Positions 1 to 8,185 of a stretch of DNA of 64,000 nt are shown piece after piece. The notes beneath the pieces are model-generated. The model had not been told where the DNA came from. It did no database searches and was given only the letters and a program-made list of their open reading frames with translations. The stretch comes from Marinobacter sp. C7. Lineage in GTDB: Bacteria; Pseudomonadota; Gammaproteobacteria; Pseudomonadales; Oleiphilaceae. Position 1 is the first letter of the stretch; each line of letters starts with the position of its first letter. A program made the position numbers and the translations under genes. The stretch covers positions 620,001 to 684,000 of the forward strand of contig NZ_JAKQZH010000002.1 of the NCBI RefSeq assembly GCF_022343555.1, written 5' to 3'.

Positions 1-80
1 AATATGACAAAGCCTGCGCATACGGGATAACCCCTACTTACTCGCTCTCAGCAGAATGGTTCCCACCACACAGGTGGCAC

Positions 81-88
81 AACAACAA
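81..88 (+). promoter_or_regulatory. Hfq/Crc-like A-rich motif before the sulfatase
   Basis: AACAACAA lies 18 bases upstream of the sulfatase start and fits the AANAANAA pattern recognised by Hfq with Crc in pseudomonads. Function is inferred only from sequence and position. Confidence 0.35.
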
Positions 89-106
89 GCTGACTGAGGG
101 CATAGT

Positions 107-1795
107 ATGTACAAAAACAATGCACTGCTTCGTCGGTTGGGTATGGCTCTGGGGCTGATGGCAGCCTCCACACTGGCTTCCGGAAGCCAGGATGAAAAAC
201 CCAACTTTCTTCTGATCGTGGCCGATGACCTCGGCTATTCGGACATCGGCGCGTTCGGCGGCGAAATCGAAACGCCGACCCTCGATGCCTTGGCGGATGA
301 AGGCATCCGCATGACCAACTTCCACACCGCACCGACCTGTTCTCCCACCCGCTCCATGCTGTTGTCGGGTACCGACAACCACCAGGCAGGCATTGGCAAC
401 ATGGCCGAATTGCTGACGGCGGAGCAGAAAGGCAAACCGGGCTATGAAGGTTATCTGAATGATCTGGTGGCCACCCTGCCGGAAGTCCTGCGTGACAATG
501 GTTACAGCACATCAATTGCCGGTAAGTGGCACCTGGGCCGAACCGAAGAGCTGAGCCCGGCTGCCCGCGGTTTTGATCATTCCTGGGTGCTTGTGCAGGG
601 GGGTGCCAGCCACTTTGATGACGGTCGCGCCATCATCGGGGTAGACCCGAAAGCGATCTACCTTGAGGACGGCAAGCAGGTTGAGGTCCCGGAAGGTTTC
701 TTCTCCTCGGATTTCTATGCCGACAAGGTGATTTCCTACATTGACGCTGCCGGCGACAAACCCTTCTTCAGTTTTCTCGCCTTTACCGCGCCGCACTGGC
801 CGCTGCAGGCACCCGACTCCTACATCAACAAGTACGAAGGCCGTTACGACGAGGGCTATGAAGCCATCCGTCAGCAACGCCTCGGCAAGATGAAGGAAAT
901 GGGCTTGGTGGGCCACGAGTTGGCGGCCAACGTGCCTTTTGACGAGTTGCCCAGCTGGGATGAATTGACGGACGAACAGCGCAAGATCGAGGCGCGCAAG
1001 ATGGAAGTCTACGCCGCCATGGTCGACAACATGGACGACAACATCGGTCGCGTTCTTGCCCACCTGGAGAAAACCGGTGAACTCGACAATACCGTGGTGC
1101 TGTTCATGTCTGACAACGGCGCTGATGGCAACAGCCCTGAGGTACTGCCGAAGAACAAGGAGTGGATCGCCAATGAATACGATAACAGCTACGACAACAT
1201 TGGCCGGCCCGATTCCTACATCTGGTATGGCCCGCAGTGGGGTCAGGTGAGCGCTACGCCTTGGCCAATGTGGAAAGGGTACCCGGCTCAGGGAGGGCTG
1301 GTTGTGCCTGCCATTCTCAACCTGCCGGGTGACGAGGCCGGTGGCGAGATCAGCCACGAGTTCTTCCATGTGATGGATGTCATGCCTACCTTCCTTGAGC
1401 TGGCGGGTATCGAGCAGCCGACCAGCCCCTATAACGGGCGCGACATCTTCGAGATCCAGGGTGTTTCCATGCTGCCGGGCCTGAATGGCAATGGCCCCGA
1501 GGATCGCGTGGTTGGCTGGGAGTTGTTTGGACGCTCTGCTGTGCGCATGGGTGACTGGAAAATTCGACTGCTGGAAGATCCCTACGGCCCGGGCCAGTGG
1601 CAACTGTTCGACCTGGCCAACGACCCGACCGAAACCACCGATCTGTCCGAGCAAGAGCCGGAAAAGCTGAAAGAGCTGCTGGCTGAATGGGACAACTATA
1701 TCCGTCGGAATGGCGTCTTTCCGGCCGATCCTGCGGACATGCGGAAAGTCGGTTACAGCTTCACCACCTGCCTGTATGGCGAGTGTGTCGAGTAA
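107..1795 (+). CDS. Periplasmic arylsulfatase
   Basis: A sulfatase-family enzyme predicted to hydrolyse sulfate esters in the periplasm. The first ~26 residues form a signal peptide ending near ASG. Metal-binding Asp residues occur in VADD (about residues 38-41), and the sulfatase signature CSPTR (C78 to R82) supplies the Cys that is matured to formylglycine. GKWHLG (about 139-144) and SDNGADGN (about 335-342) are further active-site blocks. At 562 aa it has the usual length for type I bacterial arylsulfatases. The start is an ATG after GAGGG. A porin follows 30 bases downstream, so the pair probably takes up and desulfates a sulfated compound. A sulfatase-maturation enzyme is not present in this window. 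The substrate is unknown. Confidence 0.9.
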   Translation: MYKNNALLRRLGMALGLMAASTLASGSQDEKPNFLLIVADDLGYSDIGAFGGEIETPTLDALADEGIRMTNFHTAPTCSPTRSMLLSGTDNHQAGIGNMAELLTAEQKGKPGYEGYLNDLVATLPEVLRDNGYSTSIAGKWHLGRTEELSPAARGFDHSWVLVQGGASHFDDGRAIIGVDPKAIYLEDGKQVEVPEGFFSSDFYADKVISYIDAAGDKPFFSFLAFTAPHWPLQAPDSYINKYEGRYDEGYEAIRQQRLGKMKEMGLVGHELAANVPFDELPSWDELTDEQRKIEARKMEVYAAMVDNMDDNIGRVLAHLEKTGELDNTVVLFMSDNGADGNSPEVLPKNKEWIANEYDNSYDNIGRPDSYIWYGPQWGQVSATPWPMWKGYPAQGGLVVPAILNLPGDEAGGEISHEFFHVMDVMPTFLELAGIEQPTSPYNGRDIFEIQGVSMLPGLNGNGPEDRVVGWELFGRSAVRMGDWKIRLLEDPYGPGQWQLFDLANDPTETTDLSEQEPEKLKELLAEWDNYIRRNGVFPADPADMRKVGYSFTTCLYGECVE

Positions 1796-1825
1796 GTCAA
1801 AACCAACTTTCCAGGCAGGAGATCG

Positions 1826-2854
1826 ATGATGAAACTGATCAAAACTTTTCTGGCTGCTGCGGTTTCCGCGGCAGTCGCAACGCCGGCGCTGGCGGTCGAG
1901 CTGGACAAACCCGACTTCTATGGCTTCCTGAGTGCCGGGGCGCTGAAAGTCGAGGGTGAGGATGCTGAGGCGGATGCCTTTGAAATAGAACTCGGACTGC
2001 AGGGCAAGGTCGCTCTGGAAGAAAAACTCAACCTCAACTATGCCGTCGAGGTGGATCTGGCCGGCGCTGCCAACAGCGCTGACGATCCCTCGACCGGGCG
2101 TGACGGTGAAGCCGATATCCACGTGAAAGAGGCCAAGTTCTGGTTGCCCACCCGGTACGGTATGTTTGTGGTGGCGCCGCGGGGCACCAGTGGCCAGTGG
2201 CGAGATATCTATGGCCCGATCAATCATTACGAATACAACGAATCCCACGCCGATCTGAACCCGGATGGCATCTTTGCCCAGCCGGACCGGACCTCGGGCA
2301 CCTTCGCCTATCACACCCCCTGGTTCCTGAACACCAAGCTGGTGGTGGCGGCGATCACCCTGAACGACAGCAACGATGAGAATGTTGATGGCCGTTCGAT
2401 GCGGCTGGTGCACAGAAGCGGCAACCTCGGCGTGGCCATCGGGACCACGCTGCTGATGCAAAATCAGCTGCCGCCCTTTGCGACCGATGATTATCTGATC
2501 ACTGCGGCGGGCGCCAGCTACAGGATCGGCGGGCTCACGCTCGGGGCGACCTGGGAGAATAACCGTAACGCGCCCTATCCCCTCGACCCTGAGGGCAAGG
2601 CGGATTATGACGCCTACGGTGTTTCAGCCTATTACCAGGCGGATAATGGCGCCGGGATCGCACTCGGGTTCAAGGAAAAGAACCATGATTACGATGCGGC
2701 CGATAATTCGGTGTACACCCTGAAAGTCGAACAGCGGGTCACCCCGGCGGTGAAGGTCTGGGCGGAAACCGGCCAGTATGATGAGCCGGCAGTTGTCGGG
2801 GGCGAGAAAGTCGTGGACACCAACTACGCCGTGGGCTTCAACGTAAGATTCTGA
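1826..2854 (+). CDS. Outer-membrane porin
   Basis: A 342-aa protein with a signal peptide cleaved near ALA (about residue 23), followed by alternating beta-strand sequence, and ending in FNVRF with the C-terminal Phe typical of outer-membrane beta-barrels. The sequence has the style of the OprP/OprO-like porins of gammaproteobacteria (family assignment by eye). AGGAG lies 5 bases before the chosen ATG and 8 before a second ATG at 1829, so either may start translation. It follows the arylsulfatase by 30 bases and is probably co-transcribed with it, letting a sulfated substrate or its product cross the outer membrane. A strong terminator follows. Confidence 0.8.
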   Translation: MMKLIKTFLAAAVSAAVATPALAVELDKPDFYGFLSAGALKVEGEDAEADAFEIELGLQGKVALEEKLNLNYAVEVDLAGAANSADDPSTGRDGEADIHVKEAKFWLPTRYGMFVVAPRGTSGQWRDIYGPINHYEYNESHADLNPDGIFAQPDRTSGTFAYHTPWFLNTKLVVAAITLNDSNDENVDGRSMRLVHRSGNLGVAIGTTLLMQNQLPPFATDDYLITAAGASYRIGGLTLGATWENNRNAPYPLDPEGKADYDAYGVSAYYQADNGAGIALGFKEKNHDYDAADNSVYTLKVEQRVTPAVKVWAETGQYDEPAVVGGEKVVDTNYAVGFNVRF

Positions 2855-2869
2855 CTCTGAAAGCGTCTT

Positions 2870-2903
2870 GCCCGGCTCAGTTCGCCTGAGACCGGGCCTT
2901 TTT
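2870..2903 (+). terminator. Intrinsic terminator after the sulfatase-porin pair
   Basis: GCCCGG-CTCAG pairs with CTGAG-(A)-CCGGGC around a TTCGC loop, followed by CTTTTTA. It ends the sulfatase-porin unit and lies against the 3' end of the convergent AraC gene. Confidence 0.85.
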
Positions 2904-3867
2904 ATTGGAAGAGAACCCGGCTTTTACGTCGCTGGCGAACGGTCTCGGACGGAAGCTCGCCAAACGCCTCCTGATAGTGTCGGGTAAAGTGGCTCAGATG
3001 CTGAAAGCCGAAAGCAAAGGCTGCATCTCCCACGCTGATGTCAGCATTGGAACGCAACAGATCCCGAACCCCTTTGAGCTTGTGGCACAGAATGTATTTT
3101 GCCGGTGTGGTGTTGAGGTAGGTGCGGAACCCGGATTCCAGCGAGCGCCGACTGCTGCCGGACACCTGCAACAGATCAGCCACGGAGATGGGCTCCCGGA
3201 GATGGGCCTGTATCCATTCGGTCGCCAGTCGCACCCTGGCTGGCAGAATCGTCGGGCTGATTCGGGATGCCTGCAGGATCCGGTTCGAGAAATGCGTCAG
3301 TAAGAGGCTCTGCCACTGTTTCTGAAGGGCGGGATCCAGGTTTCCCTGACAAATTTCGTGTTGCTGCGCGATGCATTCAATGCCCTGGCGGATCAGGCGG
3401 GCATCCTGGTCATCCGGTGCCAGTACGGCGGAAGTTTTTCCCAGCACTTCCAGACATGGAATGCCAAGGTGATCCACAAGCGCCTGACGGGACAGGTTGA
3501 TCACCACCGAGCGGGTGGTTTTTTCCCAGATCAGGTCCGCCTGTTGCCCCGGGGCGATCAGCAGAAGTCCACCGGCTTTAATGTCGGTTTTACTGGTTTT
3601 GCAGTGAATGCAGCCAGCCAGTACCAGAATGGCATGAAAGGTGGTTTGAGGTTCCGACTGGATGTGTACCTTTTCCGACCAGCGAGCACCGAACAGGGTG
3701 GAACGGTCCAGGGGTTGCCAGGTCAGGATGTTCTCGGTGCGGCCGCCTGCGGAGACCGGTGAAACTTCCCGGTCGTCAATCCGGGAATTGATAAAGTGTC
3801 GGGCCTCCTCAAAATCGGGCGATTGCACACCGACATTGTTGAGAAACGGAACGTTGTGTTGATTCAT
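2902..3867 (-). CDS. AraC-family transcriptional regulator
   Basis: A 321-aa regulator with an N-terminal cupin-like AraC-binding domain (the AraC_binding_2 type is suggested) and a C-terminal double helix-turn-helix. The second helix-turn-helix ends in FGELPSETVR, a hallmark of the XylS/BenR-like branch. The reading frame extends upstream to 3954, but the ATG at 3867 gives the usual length. It is convergent with the sulfatase-porin pair and divergent from the multihaem cytochrome gene, so either could be its target. The effector cannot be told from the sequence. Confidence 0.8.
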   Translation of the reverse strand: MNQHNVPFLNNVGVQSPDFEEARHFINSRIDDREVSPVSAGGRTENILTWQPLDRSTLFGARWSEKVHIQSEPQTTFHAILVLAGCIHCKTSKTDIKAGGLLLIAPGQQADLIWEKTTRSVVINLSRQALVDHLGIPCLEVLGKTSAVLAPDDQDARLIRQGIECIAQQHEICQGNLDPALQKQWQSLLLTHFSNRILQASRISPTILPARVRLATEWIQAHLREPISVADLLQVSGSSRRSLESGFRTYLNTTPAKYILCHKLKGVRDLLRSNADISVGDAAFAFGFQHLSHFTRHYQEAFGELPSETVRQRRKSRVLFQ

Positions 3868-4068
3868 GGCAGCATCGTTATTGTTGTCAGCATTGCCAGG
3901 AGTCGCTTCCTGTGCCTGGATAAAAACAAGCAATTGCCAGGCCATACCGTGCAAAAACGGGCCGGGTCTTGCAGGTAAAACAGTGAGAACACTTTCGCCC
4001 GCTGAAAGAGCGATACCGGCTTTACGATCTGGTCAAATTTCTGGAATTATGGCCTGGAATTGAATGAT

Positions 4069-6147
4069 ATGGTCAACTATTTTCTGAGCGCTTTTGCAAG
4101 CTTTGCGCTATTGCTGGCCAGCACGGAGGTCGCCCTCGCCGATGTCTCCGGCTGCGCGGGCTGTCATGCTTCCGAGGTGCGCCAGTGGTCCCGTTCCCAG
4201 CATGCCGCAGCAATGGCACCGGCCACCCCGGACACGGTGGCGGGGAACTTTTCAAAGGGCCGGTATGCAGACAGCGATGTCCAGGCAAGCTTCCGGCGTG
4301 AAGACGACGGGTTTGTTATCCGTGTGAACGAAGGCGGAAACACCCGGGAGTGGCAGGTCAGATACACCTTTGGCGTTTACCCGCTTCAGCAGTATCTGGT
4401 TGCTGTCGGTAGTGGCCGTCTGCAGGCCTTCAATATCGCCTGGGATACGAGACCGGAGTCCGAAGGCGGGCAGCGCTGGTTCCGGCTGGATGCCCCGGAT
4501 CAGAATCATCCCGGCGATGCGCTGCATTGGACCGGTGTTTACCAGAACTGGAACAATCAATGTGCGGATTGCCATTCCACCGGGCTGAAGCGCAACTACA
4601 ATGCAGAATCGGACAGCTATGACACTCGCTGGCAACAGGTTTCCGTCGGTTGTGCGGCGTGCCATGAGAGCGCGGAAGAGCATGCGCAGGCAGCCCGTGA
4701 AGGCGAGTCTCTGGCCCCGGGTGTCGAGCTTGCCGCCATGGGCGCGTGGCTGGTCAGCCAGGGCGCACAACCGCCCAGGCATGAGGGACCGGAATCCAGC
4801 CCGAGTCAGGTGGTGAGCTGTGGTCGTTGCCATTCACTGCGGACCAGCCTGACTGACCGTGGCGCTGGTCAGGTCCATGATCAGTACAGCCTGAGCCGCC
4901 TGGACCAGCCGCTTTACTATCCCGATGGCCGGGTTCGCGAAGAAGTGTTTGTGCTGGGCTCCTTTGAGCAGAGCAAGATGTTCCAGGCCGGCGTGGTCTG
5001 CAGCGATTGCCACAACCCCCACACCGGTAAGCTCAAAGCCCAAGGCAATGCTGTCTGTACCCAGTGTCATAACGCCGGGGACTTTGACACCCCCGAACAT
5101 CACCGGCATACCGCGGGCAATGAAGGGGCGCAGTGTGTGAACTGCCATATGCCCGAAAGCACGTTCATGAAGATCGACGACCGCCGCGAACACAGTTTCA
5201 CGCTACCGAGGCCCGATATCTCGACAGCCAGCGGCAGCCCGGATGTGTGCCTGGCTTGCCATACCGATCAAGACCGTGACTGGTCGATCGCGACGGTGAG
5301 TGGCTGGTTCCCGGAACTCTATGAGCAGGAAACCTGGTACCAGATTCAGCAGCGCCCAGCTTCGGGCATCATGGAATACCTGCAGAATACCAACGAACCC
5401 GCGCTGCGCAGGGCCACCTTGCTGGAACAGCGGGGCCAATGGCTGGCTCAGGAACAGCCGGCCCTGCTTGCGAACCTGGCGGCCAGTGACGACGCCGTCA
5501 TTCGGGAAAGCGCGTTCCGGGTGCTCCGGCACGGTTCGGCCGATCATGCCCGGAAGTTGGGTGAGGCGGGGCTGAGGGACAGGTCACTGGCGGTGCGGAT
5601 CGCTGCGTTCGAGTCCCTGACCTGGCTCGGGGTTGAACTGGATTCCGGGGATTGGGCCAGGGCACGTGGCGAGTATGAGCACTTTCTCGACATGCAGTCC
5701 GACCTGCCGTCGGGGCTTGTGCTGAAAGCCCGCTACCTGCTTGCGCGTGATTTTGTCTACAAGGCCGAAAAAGCGCTGGAGAGGGCTTTGAACAAGGACC
5801 CGGGCTATGCCCCTGCCACCATTCTTCTGACCGATATCCTGAGATCCGGCGGTCGCAACCTGGAGGCAATCGATGCCATCAACCGTACTCTGGAGAAAAC
5901 TCCGGAGGAGGCAGGCCTCATTCACTTACGTGGCCTGATCAATCTGAAGCTGAAACGCTATAGCTCGGCTCTGGAGGATCTCGAACAGGCCGTGGTCCTG
6001 GCGCCCGATCAGTGGCTGTTCGGTTACCGCTATGCCGTGGCCCTGTTCCAGCTTCAACAGCGGGACAAAGCCCGGGAGGTGACAAGCGCACTGCTGCAGC
6101 GTTTCCCGGATAACCCAAGGTTGAAGGCGCTGATGAATCACCTGTGA
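4069..6147 (+). CDS. Octahaem cytochrome c with C-terminal TPR repeats
   Basis: A 692-aa exported protein. A signal peptide (about 25 residues, ending ALA) is followed by eight CXXCH haem-binding motifs (CAGCH, CADCH, CAACH, CGRCH, CSDCH, CTQCH, CVNCH, CLACH) within roughly the first 400 residues. Extra His residues could serve as distal ligands. The C-terminal ~150 residues carry TPR-like repeats (LKRYSSALEDLEQAVVLAP), preceded by a stretch resembling HEAT repeats. The frame also allows a TTG start at 4060, but the ATG at 4069 has GGAA 9 bases upstream. It resembles the NrfA/hydroxylamine-oxidoreductase-like multihaem superfamily but I cannot assign a reaction. It probably acts in periplasmic electron transfer or protein-protein assembly. 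Confidence 0.8.
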   Translation: MVNYFLSAFASFALLLASTEVALADVSGCAGCHASEVRQWSRSQHAAAMAPATPDTVAGNFSKGRYADSDVQASFRREDDGFVIRVNEGGNTREWQVRYTFGVYPLQQYLVAVGSGRLQAFNIAWDTRPESEGGQRWFRLDAPDQNHPGDALHWTGVYQNWNNQCADCHSTGLKRNYNAESDSYDTRWQQVSVGCAACHESAEEHAQAAREGESLAPGVELAAMGAWLVSQGAQPPRHEGPESSPSQVVSCGRCHSLRTSLTDRGAGQVHDQYSLSRLDQPLYYPDGRVREEVFVLGSFEQSKMFQAGVVCSDCHNPHTGKLKAQGNAVCTQCHNAGDFDTPEHHRHTAGNEGAQCVNCHMPESTFMKIDDRREHSFTLPRPDISTASGSPDVCLACHTDQDRDWSIATVSGWFPELYEQETWYQIQQRPASGIMEYLQNTNEPALRRATLLEQRGQWLAQEQPALLANLAASDDAVIRESAFRVLRHGSADHARKLGEAGLRDRSLAVRIAAFESLTWLGVELDSGDWARARGEYEHFLDMQSDLPSGLVLKARYLLARDFVYKAEKALERALNKDPGYAPATILLTDILRSGGRNLEAIDAINRTLEKTPEEAGLIHLRGLINLKLKRYSSALEDLEQAVVLAPDQWLFGYRYAVALFQLQQRDKAREVTSALLQRFPDNPRLKALMNHL

Positions 6148-6168
6148 CTGGGCTTGCCTTCGAAGGGG

Positions 6169-6768
6169 TCAACGGCTGTTTCGGCGGTGATCCGGGAACA
6201 GCCAGAATCTGAACCACCGGGTCATCCTGGGCATCAATACATAACTCATCAACACCATCACCACTGCAGTGACAAGCAGTGTGCGCACCAGAAGCGGTAT
6301 CTGTGCCAGCAGGTCTCCGAACAGCACGAACACCAGAGTCACGGCGGGATAAAGCGCCAGCCAGCTGACCAGGGTCATCTTCCACTTGGGTGGTGGCTGC
6401 ACCGGGTTCTGGCCTGGCAGGGTGAACCAGGTAACGATGCCCGAGGTGACTTCCCGTTCGCTGGGCTGTACCAGCAAGCTTTCAATCTGTTCCAGCAGTT
6501 CCGCACGTTCCTCCGATTCTTCCCAGGCGGTCAGCGTTTCCCGGTCGCGGAACTTGAAGACAATGCGGTACTCGGGATCGTCCGGGGAGGATGGCCGGAA
6601 CATGGTGGCCCCGAGGTAGCCCGGGAAATTCGCTGCCCGTTCGGTCATCTGGCTGCTGAGCTGCTCGAATGCGCGCTGCTCTCCTTTTCTCACCCTTCGT
6701 GACACAACGACCGTCAGCGGCTCCTGGCTCTGATCCCTTGCGGTTGAAGTGGTTTCTGCTACTGACAT
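6169..6768 (-). CDS. Antibiotic-biosynthesis-monooxygenase-fold protein with membrane anchor
   Basis: A 199-aa protein. Residues ~15-110 look like an ABM-type ferredoxin-like domain (GYLGATMFRP, YRIVFKFRD), the fold of small heme-degrading and quinol monooxygenases. The C-terminal third has two hydrophobic membrane segments (TLVSWLALYPAVTLVFVLF and LLVTAVVMVLMSYVLMP). The frame opens further upstream, but the ATG at 6768 is preceded by GAGGAA, and the longer form would run through the terminator at 6789-6815. It lies downstream of the DUF1329 gene on the same strand, after that terminator, so it may be read only by read-through. The specific function is unknown. Confidence 0.7.
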   Translation of the reverse strand: MSVAETTSTARDQSQEPLTVVVSRRVRKGEQRAFEQLSSQMTERAANFPGYLGATMFRPSSPDDPEYRIVFKFRDRETLTAWEESEERAELLEQIESLLVQPSEREVTSGIVTWFTLPGQNPVQPPPKWKMTLVSWLALYPAVTLVFVLFGDLLAQIPLLVRTLLVTAVVMVLMSYVLMPRMTRWFRFWLFPDHRRNSR

Positions 6769-6769
6769 G

Positions 6770-6777
6770 TTTTTCTT
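6770..6777 (-). promoter_or_regulatory. Hfq/Crc-like motif at the ABM gene
   Basis: AAGAAAAA on the minus strand overlaps the ribosome-binding region just before the ATG at 6768. It fits AANAANAA but could be an ordinary purine-rich leader. Confidence 0.25.
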
Positions 6778-6788
6778 CCTCATGATCC

Positions 6789-6815
6789 AAAAAAGGGGCC
6801 CGCGAAAGCGGGCCC
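6789..6815 (-). terminator. Intrinsic terminator after the DUF1329 gene
   Basis: On the minus strand GGGCCCGC-TTTC-GCGGGCCC is a perfect 8-bp stem followed by CTTTTTT. It closes the YCF48-RND-DUF1302-DUF1329 operon and separates it from the ABM gene. Confidence 0.9.
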
Positions 6816-6842
6816 AATAGAGGAGCAACAATGAATGGCAGA

Positions 6843-8171
6843 TCAGCTGCCGGTGGCGCGCAGGTATTGCACGTTGAACATGTTGGTCGGCGTCAGCTCC
6901 GGATCGACCTGACCCTTGAACTGGCCAGTGGTGCAATGGCTGGCCTGGACGTCGATCATGCTGAAGCTGTCGTCAATGGAGACGCCGCTACCCTTGTTCT
7001 TGGGCAGATGGTGGTCCGGATGGGCCTGACCGATGGTGAAGGTCTTCCACAGGCTGCCCTTGCGATCGTAGGAGACCGTGCGCGGGATGGTGAAGGTCTG
7101 TGCATCCATGAAGTGCACACGCTTGGACAACGGGTGGCTTTCGTCGACCGGCACGGATTCCACTTCATACACCTTGCGCAGCTGCCAGGTGATGTTCGGG
7201 AAACAGCCGCCCTTGCCGCTGAAGGCCACGACCTGGTAACCGTCATCATCCTGGTGGGTCTCGCTGTCCAGTGTCAGCTCGTTGTGGTTGTAGAACGGCA
7301 TCAGCATGTACCGGGTGCCCTTGTAGGTCCAGTTCATGTCCGAGATGCGGCCGTTATAGCCTTCGAAGTCCTCGATCATCAGGTCCGAGCCGAGGAAGGC
7401 ATCGGTGACCTGACCGGTGGCCAGACGACGGACCCGGCGCTGGAAACCCAGGTACAGCCAGGAGTTGTCGCGCTTGAGGTCGTCGGCAGCACGGTGAATC
7501 AGCAGCTGGGTGTCCCGCACGTCCGCCGGGTCCAGTACCTGAACGTAGATGGCCCGGAACAGGTCAGACGGGTTCGGGGTAATTTCCGGAGTCGGCTCCT
7601 GGTTCACCCGGCCCTTGTAGTTCAGGAAGTGGAAGTTGAACTTGATGGTCCGCTCGACATCGCCGGAGTCCATGTCCCGGTACTTCCAGTAGAACGGGTA
7701 GATGGCGGCACTGTCGCCCCAGTTGTAGCCGTACTTGTAGTTCCAGGCCAGTTTCTCGCCGGCGCGGGGGTCATCGGCGCTGGGCTCTTGCGGGAACGGA
7801 CGCCCGGCCTGCCAGCCGTTGATCTCGCCCACCTTGTCACCGAGCGAGACATTACCGAGGGAAACGCGGGTGGCTTCGACGTAATTCGGGTGAAGGTCGA
7901 AGGAGGTTGTTTCGCCGACCGTGATCGTGGTCCAGCCCTGCTCGATAAACCGGTAGAAGGCGGGATCGATCACCTCCTTGAACTGGGCAACGTTGTCCTG
8001 GTTGATCACCATGCCCGGTTGCAGGCCCTCGAACTGCGGGGTTTCGGTCTTGTACGGATAGAACGACTCGGTAATGACCGCTTCCTCTGCGAAGGTCGCC
8101 GTGGCCATCATGCCGGCTGTGCAGCCGGCGATCAGTGTGCGCGTCAGGGTATTCATCTTGTTGTGTTTCAT
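6843..8171 (-). CDS. DUF1329 family protein
   Basis: A 442-aa exported protein with a signal peptide (MKHNKMNTLTRTLIAGCTAG..., cleavage near ATFAEE) and a sequence typical of DUF1329, which is distantly related to the LolA/LolB-like outer-membrane lipoprotein-carrier fold. The family is often found beside DUF1302 and an RND/MMPL permease, as here. It starts 14 bases after the DUF1302 stop, with GAGG upstream of the ATG. A role in moving a hydrophobic molecule across the periplasm is inferred from fold and context; no substrate is known. Confidence 0.85.
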   Translation of the reverse strand: MKHNKMNTLTRTLIAGCTAGMMATATFAEEAVITESFYPYKTETPQFEGLQPGMVINQDNVAQFKEVIDPAFYRFIEQGWTTITVGETTSFDLHPNYVEATRVSLGNVSLGDKVGEINGWQAGRPFPQEPSADDPRAGEKLAWNYKYGYNWGDSAAIYPFYWKYRDMDSGDVERTIKFNFHFLNYKGRVNQEPTPEITPNPSDLFRAIYVQVLDPADVRDTQLLIHRAADDLKRDNSWLYLGFQRRVRRLATGQVTDAFLGSDLMIEDFEGYNGRISDMNWTYKGTRYMLMPFYNHNELTLDSETHQDDDGYQVVAFSGKGGCFPNITWQLRKVYEVESVPVDESHPLSKRVHFMDAQTFTIPRTVSYDRKGSLWKTFTIGQAHPDHHLPKNKGSGVSIDDSFSMIDVQASHCTTGQFKGQVDPELTPTNMFNVQYLRATGS

Positions 8172-8185
8172 GGTTTACCTCGTGA

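Noticed and set aside
66-90. Sigma-54-like TGGCAC before the sulfatase
   Set aside because: TGGCAC is followed by AACAACAAG, not TTGC at the right spacing.
512-2461. 649-aa open frame opposite the sulfatase and porin
   Set aside because: It lies antisense to two well-supported genes and shows no family motif; long antisense frames are common in this G+C-rich DNA.
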